Shown here: positions 44,038 through 52,840 of the stretch, in pieces
Numbering within the stretch: position 1 is the stretch's first letter
Layout: each line of letters starts with the position of its first letter
NCBI GenBank assembly: GCA_030537795.1
Contig: JAUNVE010000008.1
Location: 1-62,247 of the forward strand
Length of the DNA stretch: 62,247 nt
Origin: Actinomycetaceae bacterium
GTDB lineage: Bacteria; Actinomycetota; Actinomycetes; Actinomycetales; Actinomycetaceae
Direction of reading: 5' to 3'
Position numbers and translations under genes: made by a program
Notes under the pieces: generated by a model
Told to the model about the DNA's origin: nothing
The model's input: the letters and a program-made list of their open reading frames with translations, nothing else
Databases searched by the model: none

Positions 44038-45258
44038 TCAATCCCCTTCCCGTAGCGTCAGATAGGTTTCCGAGCCCAAGAGCTTTGCAGATGCAACCCC
44101 AGCAGCTAAGACACAGACAACCACCGCTGCACATAGGCACGCCAGAGCCAGGGAGGAAGCTACGCCAACACCGGCGGGAAGATACGGCAGTTTCAGGAGT
44201 TGGCGGATGTAGGTAGAGAACGGATACATCAAGAGCGCCCCTAGAGACACTCCGATTAGGCCGCCACCGATCCCAACCAGAGTAGCTTCCTTAATCAGCA
44301 TCGAAATCAACATTTTGCGGGTAGCACCCATGATTCGAAGTGAGGCTAGTTCCTTCTTGCGTTCATTCGCTGAGGACGAAAACACCGCGAACAGTATCAC
44401 CATGCCGGTGATCCAGAATAGTCCTAGGAAAGCCCAAACGTACCCGGTGATGGCGACCATGGAACCGCGGACTTTAGAACTCAAACCGGAGGAATAAATG
44501 AACTCGACGTTTTCCAAACCGGGAATCTCGTTAATGCGCTCTGCCACTTTCTCTGGTTTAGAACGATCTGTCACGTTGATTAAGACGCTTGAAATGGCAC
44601 TGTTCACCTCGTCCTCGGCAATGGTTTTAGTGCCGATTCCCTCGGAATAGTCCCGCATCAAACGCACGGTTTCACGGTTAACGAAAACAGTGTTGTCGTA
44701 GCTGGTGCCGGTACGCGCCAACTGCCCATCTACCGGGAAACGATGTCGAAATAAGCGCACTTTGCCGTCGCTTGAGGGATGAACATTCGCACCCACGATA
44801 ATGTGACCATCTTGCACCCGTTCGTGGAACTGTTCCTCGATCCACGGCTGTACCACGAAGTCCGTATCAGGGTCGAAGCCGATGATTTGTAACTTAGCTT
44901 GGCAACAACCAGCCGCGAAAGAGGAAATAAAAGTTTGCGCAGTTATCTGGCTGACACCTTTGACTTTTTCAATATCATCGAGGATGTCATCGTGGAAGTA
45001 GAACGTCTGGGGGCAACTGTTGACCAAGATCTGTTCGGTTTGGGCTGTGGCGCCGGGTGGCACAACCATAATGTCCGCACCCATGCGTCTTTGCATGCTT
45101 TCCAGACCAGCACCCAAGTTAATGGTCAATAAGCTAGAGGCGAAGAAAATCAGCGAGAGCACTGCCACCACAATCACCAGACCAGTGGTGCGAACCGGTT
45201 TTTGTTTCAGGTTCTCTACCGGCAAGGCTCGCAGAGTTATACGTTTGACATTGTCCAA
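44038..45258 (-). CDS. FtsX-like ABC permease with cysteine-rich extracytoplasmic domain
   Basis: A 406-residue permease with the MacB/FtsX plan: one helix at about 24-47, a large outside domain to about 265, then three helices (about 270-295, 320-345, 360-390). The loop after the second helix contains ANERKKELASLRIMGATR. The outside domain has NSCPQTFYFHDD (near residue 80) and a vicinal Cys pair in SFAAGCCQAKLQIIGFDPDTDF (near 115). Such motifs suit metal or thiol chemistry and are absent from the other FtsX permease in this window. It lies between DUF4418 and the ATPase. Confidence 0.88.
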   Translation of the reverse strand: MDNVKRITLRALPVENLKQKPVRTTGLVIVVAVLSLIFFASSLLTINLGAGLESMQRRMGADIMVVPPGATAQTEQILVNSCPQTFYFHDDILDDIEKVKGVSQITAQTFISSFAAGCCQAKLQIIGFDPDTDFVVQPWIEEQFHERVQDGHIIVGANVHPSSDGKVRLFRHRFPVDGQLARTGTSYDNTVFVNRETVRLMRDYSEGIGTKTIAEDEVNSAISSVLINVTDRSKPEKVAERINEIPGLENVEFIYSSGLSSKVRGSMVAITGYVWAFLGLFWITGMVILFAVFSSSANERKKELASLRIMGATRKMLISMLIKEATLVGIGGGLIGVSLGALLMYPFSTYIRQLLKLPYLPAGVGVASSLALACLCAAVVVCVLAAGVASAKLLGSETYLTLREGD

Positions 45259-45272
45259 GGGCTTTAATCCAC

Positions 45273-45671
45273 CTAGTTTTTCTTCATGTCAACGAACACG
45301 GCTACAGCGGCAAATACCAGCGTCAATACGCTGCTCACCACGAGCGTTGGTTTCATCACGGACGTACAGTGCATCATGGGGTTTTCACACACCCCTATTA
45401 ACCACAGCACTATCGCCAGTTCGGCGACAGCGTTGACCGCCACGGCCATACTCAACCCGGCACGTATACGTGCCTCTACGAAGAAGGCCAACACGCCAAA
45501 CGTCATAATCGTCAGCCCCACTGCCAAAGATACTTGCGCGGTCCAGTGACACACCATTGGCATGGGGTGTTCGCCGTGGATCGGGCAAGGGTAGGCAAAA
45601 GTCCGCGGACCAAAGGCGATGAGAGACCCCAAGACGATTGGTGGGAGCGCTGGTAGGAGTTTACTTTTCAT
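45273..45671 (-). CDS. DUF4418 family membrane protein
   Basis: A 132-residue protein with four predicted helices (about 8-25, 45-68, 70-93, 108-128). Two loops, likely on the same outer face, each carry a Cys pair with Met and His: YPCPIHGEHPMPMVCHW after helix 1 and CENPMMHCTSVM after helix 3. This is the pattern of the uncharacterised DUF4418 family. The gene heads an operon with an FtsX-like permease (14 bases on) and an ABC ATPase, and a DtxR-type iron box lies 67-85 bases upstream. A role in metal handling or metal-linked redox chemistry is inferred from this, not known. Confidence 0.85.
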   Translation of the reverse strand: MKSKLLPALPPIVLGSLIAFGPRTFAYPCPIHGEHPMPMVCHWTAQVSLAVGLTIMTFGVLAFFVEARIRAGLSMAVAVNAVAELAIVLWLIGVCENPMMHCTSVMKPTLVVSSVLTLVFAAVAVFVDMKKN

Positions 45672-45737
45672 AATGGTCTTTCAAGGAGTTAAGACATGTG
45701 CGGACCTTTTAACTGTAAGAGCCACACGCGAAATAAA

Positions 45738-45756
45738 CAAGGTCAGCCTAAGCTAA
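45738..45756. promoter_or_regulatory. DtxR/IdeR-type iron box upstream of the DUF4418 operon
   Basis: The 19 bases CAAGGTCAGCCTAAGCTAA match the consensus TTAGGTTAGSCTAACCTAA at 15 positions, including the central AGSCTAA. It lies 67 bases before the DUF4418 start on the minus strand. A -10-like TTAGGCT lies inside it when read on the minus strand. Repression by an iron-loaded DtxR/IdeR protein would make the operon iron-regulated. Confidence 0.72.
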
Positions 45757-46976
45757 CTTTCAGCACTATTGGACAGTAGCAGGCTTGGCTGCGGAGGAGA
45801 AAACGGCACATGAACGCGAACCTCACTACTCGTTGTACCCACGCGAATTACCTCAATCATTGATATTGCTGGCGTCAGGATACGTATGAGTAACAGCAGA
45901 AAATACCACGTGGGACAGACTCAGCCCTCGCCGCCGCCGCGCTATCCCTTAACTGTGCATCTTCTGGATAACAGACTACGGGCACTAGGGCGATGATCCG
46001 TTTGGCTATTTGGCAAGCTCCACTGTGACTGCTCGAAATACAGTTCTCGCAGTGAGTGCAGCATCGAGGGTGCACGACAGAAAACACCACAGAAAGAAGA
46101 AACCTGCTGGACTGGTGAGCCCACCGGCTCAGGCGCTCAATGTCGGCAACACGCCGGTAAAATCCATAAATTCGGATTCCCGCACAGCAACCGTACTTCC
46201 TATTCATTCAGGCGCCGACTCACTCGCGGCTTCAGTATGGGGAAAATCTCCTGCTATCTGCACAGGCAGATAGTGAAACCGGTTTATCGTCGTGTCATCG
46301 AACCGATTTACAAAAACTAATTCAACCAGTCGTTACGGTAATCTACCGTAACGTGATACATCCGGCGGGACGGTTCGTAAAAACAAGATATTCAAGCCGG
46401 TATCAATATTTATGCAAATAAGATCGACAACCCGCGGATAGAACTAGTATTAGTGGAAGGTGTCGATAATCTGTCTTAGATATCCCCCCCTCGACCTCAA
46501 AGGCATTAAATACGACTATGACGGCGAAAAATCGTCTCATTAACTGTATTAGTGCTCTCAGTAATCAGAAAACGCTTCTCGTACTAGAAAATATTTCAAT
46601 ACGAAAAGATGTTGAGGAACAAAGCACACAGCATGTTGTTTCTGCACCGTATTCCACATGTTGCGTCGCCTGTGAATCTACGACGCCGATTCTCGAAGGA
46701 CCGGTATTTGACACAATCGACCAGTTAAAACACTACGCAAACTAGCACGCTTAACCGCGCCACCTTATATCGACGCCAGTCATTACATCTCTCCTTACGA
46801 ACCGCGACTTTCCCCTGTTATTCCGGGCAGAACGCTCACTCTCCAGGAGCCGCACGACTCGCCTGCTCGCACCATTTTACGATATGTCTCAGTTGTGGGC
46901 CGTTCCGACTTTTCTCCTAGTCGCTTTACTTTGCTAGCCTGATGGGGCTCATATTAACCAAATTGGAGATTATTTC
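45757..46976. other. Gene-poor, probably degenerate stretch of 1.2 kb
   Basis: No frame here has a convincing ribosome binding site or family resemblance. The longest are a minus-strand frame of 110 codons at 45875-46207 and a plus-strand frame of 75 codons at 46518-46745. The latter is an unrecognised Cys-containing peptide with no upstream Shine-Dalgarno sequence. The only clear structure is the palindrome at 46331-46353. The stretch, with the lower-G+C adhesin and a tRNA gene nearby, looks like an eroded insertion area. Confidence 0.5.
46331..46353. repeat. Perfect 23-base palindrome
   Basis: CGTTACGGTA and TACCGTAACG are separated by ATC. The arms are perfect over ten bases, the size and shape of an operator for a dimeric repressor such as a TetR-family protein. 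No T-run follows. No gene starts close by: the next start, that of the SDR gene, is about 620 bases downstream. Confidence 0.6.
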
Positions 46977-47768
46977 GTGCAACATCACATTCAACGTTTC
47001 GTTAACAAAGCTGTCATTATTACCGGAGGAGCAGGTGGAATTGGCCTATCTACAGCGATACGGCTAGCGGCAGAAGGCGCAAAAATTGCTCTCGTGGACA
47101 TTACTGAGGAAGGGCTGAAAGAGGCAAAACAAGAAATCCTTCACTCAGCTCCGGATGCAGAAGTTATCACTTGCATCGCCGATGTCTCGAAAGAAGAAGA
47201 CGTGAAAGCATATGTTGCCGACACTCTAGAAGCTTTCGGATCAATTGATGGCTTTTTTAACAACGCTGGAATCGATGGCAAACGTTTTCCTCTGCCCGAA
47301 TATACGCCGGAAGAGTTTGAACGCGTCATGACCATCAACTCCACCGGTGTGTTCTTGGGCTTAAAGCACGTGCTTGAACAGATGGAGAAGCAAGGCAGTG
47401 GCGCGATAGTGAATACGGCATCGATTGGCGGCATCCTAGGCTGGTCGAGCCAGTACGGTTACATTGCCTCTAAGCACGCTGTCGTGGGGATGACTCGCGC
47501 AGCCGCTGCAGAATTTGCCTGCAAGGGTCTGCAGATAAATGCTATTGCACCCGGCGGCATCAAGACGCCCATGGCGGCCGATGCTATGGCAAAACTCAAC
47601 CCGGAAGACCCCACTGCTGCCGAACGTCAATTCGCATCGCGTATTCCCGCTCGCCGAATGGGCACACCCGAAGAAATTGCGGGCTCAGTCGCCTTTCTCC
47701 TATCCGAAGATGCCGCGTTTATTAACGGGCATATTCTCCTAGTGGACGGCGGACAAACCTGCCAGTAG
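46977..47768 (+). CDS. Short-chain dehydrogenase/reductase
   Basis: A 263-residue classical SDR with ITGGAGGIGLSTA for cofactor, an Asp in ALVDIT that favours NAD+, NNAGIDGKRFPLPEY, NTASIGGILGW and catalytic YIASK. The end reads FINGHILLVDGGQTCQ. Start GTG 46977 has GGAG eight bases upstream. It is single, with a gene-poor region before it and a hairpin-rich spacer after it. The substrate is not deducible. Confidence 0.87.
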   Translation: MQHHIQRFVNKAVIITGGAGGIGLSTAIRLAAEGAKIALVDITEEGLKEAKQEILHSAPDAEVITCIADVSKEEDVKAYVADTLEAFGSIDGFFNNAGIDGKRFPLPEYTPEEFERVMTINSTGVFLGLKHVLEQMEKQGSGAIVNTASIGGILGWSSQYGYIASKHAVVGMTRAAAAEFACKGLQINAIAPGGIKTPMAADAMAKLNPEDPTAAERQFASRIPARRMGTPEEIAGSVAFLLSEDAAFINGHILLVDGGQTCQ

Positions 47769-47787
47769 TTTTCATTCAATTTCCACC

Positions 47788-47910
47788 GCACGATTGTGGA
47801 CCTTTTCTACACAAGCAAAAATGACTGAAAGCACTCATTTTTGCTTGTGTGCTCCAGCATCAACCCGAGATATCCATATAAGCTGTACGAAGAATAGTCC
47901 ACAATCGTGC
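47788..47910. repeat. Nested inverted repeats between the SDR and CapA-like genes
   Basis: An outer perfect 14-bp pair (GCACGATTGTGGAC at 47788-47801, complement at 47897-47910) encloses an inner perfect 16-bp hairpin (47809-47824 with 47835-47850, loop of 10 bases). The inner stem, ending CTTGTGT, may be the SDR terminator. The outer arms resemble terminal inverted repeats of a small non-coding element of 123 bases. I see no target-site duplication. Confidence 0.65.
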
Positions 47911-47927
47911 CAAGGAACGATGAGAAA

Positions 47928-49121
47928 ATGAACTCCCGGAAACAATACTTTCTCGGCGCAATCATACTTGCATCGACTCTTCCAATCGCTGCCTGTGGTA
48001 GTAGTACGAGCTCGCCCGAACCTTCCGAAAGCCCCCAACCGACCGACATCGCAACCACTGCGTCGCCCTCCCCTACACCTGATCCAATTGAAATCACTAT
48101 CGCTGCCAGTGGCGATATTCTCCCGCATCAGGCGGTCGTTGAATCGGCTATGCGCAACGCAGAAGGAAGCGACAAAGCCTATGATTTTACCCCCATGTTC
48201 AGCCAAATCACCGGGCTACTGAACGAAGTGGATCTTGCACTTTGCCACGTCGAAACTCCGATTAGTCCAGACAATACCAACTTGGGAGTTCCCGGAACCC
48301 TCGTTTTCAACTCACCGCGCGAAGTAGCCGACGCCATCGCTGCCTCCGGATATGACGGTTGCGACTTTGCATCGAACCACACCTGGGACCGCGGTTTGGA
48401 TGGACTAGCCGCTACCGAAGAAGTCTTACGAGATGCGGGCGTGGGCTACGCGGGTCCCAGTGCTCATGAAGACCGTGTAAATGAGCCAGAACTGTACACG
48501 GTTGGCGATGCCACGGTTGCGCATCTCGCCTATACCTACACTTTCCCGAACACATGGGGGCCTGACACGACTGTCCCAGCTGAGGCTCCTTGGGTGGAAA
48601 ACTGGTTGTGGCCCGCAATCGGGGCCGAAGGAATTCTTGAACAGGCTCATAAGGCAAAGGAAGAAGGCGCTGATTTTGTCGTTGTCTCAATGCACTGGGG
48701 GGAAGAGTACAATGTCCAGCCAACCGAAGATCAAACTTCAATAGCGCATACATTGCTTGAGTCCGACGATGTCGACCTGATCCTGGGTGCACATGTGCAT
48801 GTAGTTCAGCCGTGCGAAATGATCAATGGCAAACACGTCATTTACGGCATGGGCAACTCCTTATCGAATCAGTCTCCCCAAACCCATGCCTCACTCATTC
48901 CCGAGACCCAAGACGGCATGGTTGCACTATTTACTTTGAAAAAAGACCCGGATGGTACTGTTAGCACCGATATGGCATACCAACCTACTCATGTCGACCT
49001 CGACGGCCATATCATTACCCGTGTCAGCCCAGATTCAAATCCCGCCAGCTATGAACGTACCGTTAACGCAGTGAACTATCTCGGCGGTTGCGATGCTGAG
49101 GTCTACACGGACGAACAGTAA
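47928..49121 (+). CDS. CapA/PgsA-family metallophosphatase-like lipoprotein
   Basis: A 397-residue exported protein with a lipoprotein signal (NSRKQYFLGAIILASTLPIAAC, Cys at about 23) and a Ser/Pro/Thr-rich linker. The PGA_cap domain follows: ITIAASGDILPHQ, LCHVETPI, GYDGCDFASNHTWDRG, VVSMHWGEEY and LGAHVHVVQP, the Asp, Asn and His metal set of the metallophosphoesterase fold. Relatives take part in poly-gamma-glutamate capsule formation, but pgsBC-like genes are absent here. The frame opens at GTG 47907; ATG 47928 gives the proper lipoprotein signal. Confidence 0.88.
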   Translation: MNSRKQYFLGAIILASTLPIAACGSSTSSPEPSESPQPTDIATTASPSPTPDPIEITIAASGDILPHQAVVESAMRNAEGSDKAYDFTPMFSQITGLLNEVDLALCHVETPISPDNTNLGVPGTLVFNSPREVADAIAASGYDGCDFASNHTWDRGLDGLAATEEVLRDAGVGYAGPSAHEDRVNEPELYTVGDATVAHLAYTYTFPNTWGPDTTVPAEAPWVENWLWPAIGAEGILEQAHKAKEEGADFVVVSMHWGEEYNVQPTEDQTSIAHTLLESDDVDLILGAHVHVVQPCEMINGKHVIYGMGNSLSNQSPQTHASLIPETQDGMVALFTLKKDPDGTVSTDMAYQPTHVDLDGHIITRVSPDSNPASYERTVNAVNYLGGCDAEVYTDEQ

Positions 49122-49132
49122 AGATCTGCTCT

Positions 49133-49160
49133 GAAGGCAATCCGTGCATTGTACGCCTTC
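49133..49160. terminator. Possible terminator between capA-like gene and moeA
   Basis: GAAGGC (49133-49138) and GCCTTC (49155-49160) form a 6-bp stem between two convergent genes. The loop of 16 bases can pair further (CGT with ACG). It has no clear T-run, so the call is tentative. Confidence 0.45.
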
Positions 49161-49167
49161 TGCGGAA

Positions 49168-50427
49168 TCACACCATGATGACCTCGAGTACGTCATTTTC
49201 TTGCACATTCGTTACTGATTCAGGCACAATAGCCAGACCGTTTGCCGCATGTAGGGATGCCACGAAGTGGGAGCGCAATCCAAGTCTGTGAGTCGGGTCC
49301 ATCATCGGAATATTGTCGCTTCGCTCACTCCAGCGAATACGAACGGGGACGAACTGTCGTTTACCGGCTGGACTTGTCCAACCAGCTGAGGTCGAGGCGG
49401 CGATACTAGGGGCATATGAGGGATTACTATTTCCCGCGAGTTTTGCCAGCAGAGGGCGAACGAAAACGTGGAACGACACAAAGACGGCCACTGGATTACC
49501 CGGCAGTGCGCATAGCCACGATGAGTGTGCGCCATTATGGACCTGTCCGAATCCCTGCGGTTTCCCCGGCTGCATGGCCACTTGAGAAAAACTCAGCCCT
49601 ATTTTTCCCGCCGCGGCCTTAACTACATCAAATGCATCGGCGGATATTCCTCCCGATGTAACGATCAGATCGGCTTTCGCGCAGGTACGCATGAGTTGTG
49701 AGCTAAAGTCTTCGGGGTTATCTTGCGTACGCCCGACGCTGACAATCCGCGCTCCTGCCTGTTCGAGTAGTCCCCGCAAAAGCACACTATTTGAATCGGG
49801 AATCTGACTAGCAGCCAATACCTGTCCGGCATCGACTAATTCGTCACCGGTGGTAATAATGCCTACTTTCACGCACGGGCGAATAGGCACATGCGCGTAG
49901 CCAACAGATACAGCCGATGATAGGGCGGCCGGCGTCATGACAGTACCGGCAGGTAATACAACGTCACCGGCAGCACAATCTTGACCAATTCGTCGCACGT
50001 GGGAACCGAGCGGCGGGATACGCTTAATCGTGACCTTGTGAGGCGCTGAAGCTATTCCTCTAGGTGCATCGGTATCTTCAATTTTAACGACGGTATCGGC
50101 ACCCATAGGCATCCGGGCACCGGTCATAATCCGGTACGCTGTACCTTTTTCACATACATAATCCCGATTATCACCGGCTGCAATATCGCCTACCACCGGG
50201 AGGGTCAGCGGCACATCTATTTCTTTTTCGACGCGCAAATCGTCGAAGTCTCGTATTCGGATGGCAAATCCGTCCATAGCGGAATTGGTGAATCGTGGCA
50301 CGGATTCTCGAGCGGTTAAGTCCTCTGCGAGTACACATCCGAGGGCGTCGTCGATTGATGTCAAACGCGCAGATAACGGGGCCACATTTTCCAACAGTTG
50401 CGCGGCGTATTCTTCGACCGGAATCAT
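49168..50427 (-). CDS. moeA: Molybdopterin molybdenumtransferase
   Basis: MoeA inserts molybdate into adenylated molybdopterin, giving active Mo-cofactor. The 419-residue protein starts MIPVEEYAAQLL. Domains follow the MoeA order: VPRFTNSAMDGFAIR, GTAYRIMTGARMPMGADTVV, then the MogA-like domain with GIITTGDELV, TSGGISADAFDVV and ALPGNPVAVFVSF, and the C-terminal beta domain. The frame is open upstream, but ATG 50427 has GAGGG upstream and fits the family. It is divergent from mobA, and both serve the nitrate reductase encoded nearby. Confidence 0.95.
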   Translation of the reverse strand: MIPVEEYAAQLLENVAPLSARLTSIDDALGCVLAEDLTARESVPRFTNSAMDGFAIRIRDFDDLRVEKEIDVPLTLPVVGDIAAGDNRDYVCEKGTAYRIMTGARMPMGADTVVKIEDTDAPRGIASAPHKVTIKRIPPLGSHVRRIGQDCAAGDVVLPAGTVMTPAALSSAVSVGYAHVPIRPCVKVGIITTGDELVDAGQVLAASQIPDSNSVLLRGLLEQAGARIVSVGRTQDNPEDFSSQLMRTCAKADLIVTSGGISADAFDVVKAAAGKIGLSFSQVAMQPGKPQGFGQVHNGAHSSWLCALPGNPVAVFVSFHVFVRPLLAKLAGNSNPSYAPSIAASTSAGWTSPAGKRQFVPVRIRWSERSDNIPMMDPTHRLGLRSHFVASLHAANGLAIVPESVTNVQENDVLEVIMV

Positions 50428-50518
50428 GGTGCCCTCACCCTTATAAATCAGTACTATGATTTCTACCATAACTGACCCAAATACACGTTCAGTAGGCACT
50501 GTGCTCAGAGGAGGATCG

Positions 50519-51157
50519 GTGACTCGTCGGGCAATTATCTTGGCGGGAGGACGCGGGACACGGCTGGGTGGCGCATCGAAGGCCGACATTATCCGCGGGG
50601 GTATTTCACTTCTCGCGCGTCTGTCCACGGAGCTGGCACGTTGCGGCAGCGCACAGCAAGTATGCGTCGGCCCCGAATCCATCGCCATACCACCGGGTAT
50701 GACGCGCACGTGCGAAGAGCCTGCCGAGGGCGGTCCGGTAGCCGGAATCGTCTGGGGAATGGACGCTCTTGGACTCTTGGAAGAGCCCACCGGCACGCTA
50801 GCCGTATTCAGTGTCGACGCTCCTGGAGCGGCAAGCGCCGCGCCGCGTCTTTTCGAGGCTCTTGAAGGCAACCTGGACGCGGATGCCGCCATGCTCGTCG
50901 ATCGAGAAGGACGGCACCACCACCTCATCGCGGTCTACCGAGCTCACGCACTGGCTAACCGAATCCGGGCCCTGGCCACGTCAATGCCAGCCGATTCTGG
51001 TCCCTGGTTTGCCGGCGTGCGAGATATGGCGGCTAAACATCTCGTGCGTGGTTTCGATGTCGTGGAGGTCGCTGAGCAGGGCATATCTCACCCCGAGTCT
51101 CGCGATATTGACACACCCGAGGATCTCACTATCTGGGGTGCCCGCATCGGCCAATAG
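50519..51157 (+). CDS. mobA: Molybdenum cofactor guanylyltransferase
   Basis: MobA joins GMP to Mo-molybdopterin to form the bis-MGD cofactor that NarG needs. The 212-residue product has the nucleotidyltransferase loop AIILAGGRGTRLGGASKADI, then EGGPVAGIVWGMDAL and VFSVDAPGAAS in place of the usual D.P. The frame opens at 50456, but GTG 50519 has AGGAGG seven or so bases upstream and puts the loop at its normal place. Related enzymes make other NDP-cofactors, but the setting favours MobA. Confidence 0.88.
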   Translation: MTRRAIILAGGRGTRLGGASKADIIRGGISLLARLSTELARCGSAQQVCVGPESIAIPPGMTRTCEEPAEGGPVAGIVWGMDALGLLEEPTGTLAVFSVDAPGAASAAPRLFEALEGNLDADAAMLVDREGRHHHLIAVYRAHALANRIRALATSMPADSGPWFAGVRDMAAKHLVRGFDVVEVAEQGISHPESRDIDTPEDLTIWGARIGQ

Positions 51158-51517
51158 TGGTGAAGGAGGATGCTCAATTGCCTGGGATTAAGTCATAACG
51201 AACACTTGAACGAGACTTTACCAATTAACGCAACACTGGCTTCTCCAAAATAGTTTGCCATCTTCAGTGGCCTCAACTTTTCAGATCGCCGATTGCTGGC
51301 TAGATAGAGCTTACTAGCACAACCTCATCGCATTGCCTGCTATAATATCAACTCTGGCTCTACATCGGGATTGTTTCAAAACAATTCTGACTTTAAGACA
51401 CTAAAAAGTCGCCTCTGTGTTTCCGATTGTCACAACAAAATGTGACCCGCATCCCAACCGTGACGGGTTTAGGCTATCGTCGGTAAGTAAGACGTCTATC
51501 ACTTTTCGGAGCAGACA
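51158..51517 (+). promoter_or_regulatory. narK promoter region with two dyads
   Basis: No gene is seen in these 360 bases. ATTGTTT-CA-AAACAAT at 51370-51385 contains TTGTT-N4-AACAA, one change per half from the FNR consensus TTGAT-N4-ATCAA. GTCACA-N6-TGTGAC at 51429-51446 is a second dyad. TAGGCT at 51470-51475 is a possible -10 whose start would place the second dyad centred near -44. TATAAT at 51341-51346 is another -10 without a -35. Confidence 0.5.
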
Positions 51518-52831
51518 ATGGCTGTGACTGAACGCGGTAAGGTTCTTGTGGACTGGAACCCTGAAGATCCCAATAAATGGTCCTCAACACTCGCGTGGAA
51601 AACGCTGGCGATTTCCACCTACTCACTAACTCTCGCCTTCTGCGTGTGGTTCTTAGTTTCGGCATTGGCGCCGCTACTCAACGACATTGGCTTTGACCTC
51701 ACCAAAACGCAGCTGTACTGGCTCACCTCCATGCCGGGCCTATCCTGTGGGTTCCTACGATTGATCTATATGTTCCTTCCCGCCACCCTCGGAACCCGTA
51801 AACTCATTGGAATTTCCTCCCTCCTCTACATCATTCCGATGGTCGGCTGGTTCTTTGCGGTGCAGAACACAAGCACCCCGTTCTGGTGGCTACTCACCCT
51901 GTCTTTCCTCTGCGGTATTGGCGGCGGGTCATTCTCTGGTTACATGCCTTCCACCGGCTACTTCTTCCCCAAACGCTTAGCCGGCACCGCCCTCGGCATC
52001 CAAGCTGGTATCGGCAACCTCGGCATGTCAATCATCCAGCTGGCCAGTCCCATCCTCATGGGTTTCTCCCTCTTCGGCATGACCTGGGTAGCGCCCGCAC
52101 AAACCGAGAGCGGCCCCATCCATATCGTCTCTCCAGCTGTGTTCTTTATCCCCTGGTGTATTCTCGCCGCCATCCTCGCTTTTACCCAGCTTAAAGACGT
52201 GCCGGTCAAGGCTTCGGTACGTGAACAACTCGATATTTTCTCTAACCGCGACACCTGGCTCATGACCTTTATGTACATCATGACCTTCGGTACCTTCGCT
52301 GGATTCTCCGCCCAGTTCGGCCTCATGATTAACAATAATTTCGGTTCCGAATCCGCTCTGCAACTGGCGGTCAAAGGCTCAACCTTCGCCTTTATTGCAC
52401 CCCTGATCGGCTCGCTGGTGCGCGTGGCATGGGGGCCGCTATGCGATAAGTTCACCGGCGGGCTATGGACCTTCGTCTCCGGAGCCGGTCAAGCCGTGTG
52501 CTTCTTCGCCGCTGGATATTTCATCCTTAACCCGACCGGAATGGGGAGCTTCTGGGGATTCCTTACCGCCATGCTCACCATGTTCTTCTTTACCGGTATT
52601 GGTAACGCGGGCACATTCAAGCAGATGCCAATGATTATGCCTAAACGTCAAGCCGGTGGCGCCATTGGCTTCACCGCTGCGATCGCCTCTTTCGGTCCGT
52701 TCCTGGTGGGAATCGCTCTTTCCCTCATGACTGCAACGACATGGCTGTGGATCTGCGGCGTGTTCTGCACCGTTGGTTCGATTATTTGTTGGTTCCGTTA
52801 CGCCCGACCGGGCGCACCCGCTCGCGGATAG
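51518..52831 (+). CDS. narK: Nitrate/nitrite transporter (NarK-type MFS)
   Basis: A 437-residue, 12-helix transporter. The N-terminal half contains MPGLSCGFLRLIYMF with the substrate-binding Arg, and the Gly-rich nitrate signature CGIGGGSFSGYMPSTGYFFP. The second signature is in FFFTGIGNAGTFKQMP. It moves nitrate in and nitrite out across the cytoplasmic membrane. It is followed by narG after nine bases and so leads the operon narK-narGHJI. Confidence 0.95.
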   Translation: MAVTERGKVLVDWNPEDPNKWSSTLAWKTLAISTYSLTLAFCVWFLVSALAPLLNDIGFDLTKTQLYWLTSMPGLSCGFLRLIYMFLPATLGTRKLIGISSLLYIIPMVGWFFAVQNTSTPFWWLLTLSFLCGIGGGSFSGYMPSTGYFFPKRLAGTALGIQAGIGNLGMSIIQLASPILMGFSLFGMTWVAPAQTESGPIHIVSPAVFFIPWCILAAILAFTQLKDVPVKASVREQLDIFSNRDTWLMTFMYIMTFGTFAGFSAQFGLMINNNFGSESALQLAVKGSTFAFIAPLIGSLVRVAWGPLCDKFTGGLWTFVSGAGQAVCFFAAGYFILNPTGMGSFWGFLTAMLTMFFFTGIGNAGTFKQMPMIMPKRQAGGAIGFTAAIASFGPFLVGIALSLMTATTWLWICGVFCTVGSIICWFRYARPGAPARG

Positions 52832-52840
52832 GAGATCACT

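Noticed and set aside
46518-46745. 75-codon plus-strand frame with several Cys
   Set aside because: No ribosome binding site and no recognised relatives; mentioned only within the gene-poor region.
49168-50928. Longer moeA frame back to 50928
   Set aside because: The extension is the antisense of mobA and has low-complexity sequence. MoeA homology begins at 50427.
51429-51446. CRP/GlxR site before narK
   Set aside because: The halves are in the order GTCACA-TGTGAC, the reverse of the TGTGA-N6-TCACA consensus, so it is not called a CRP site.
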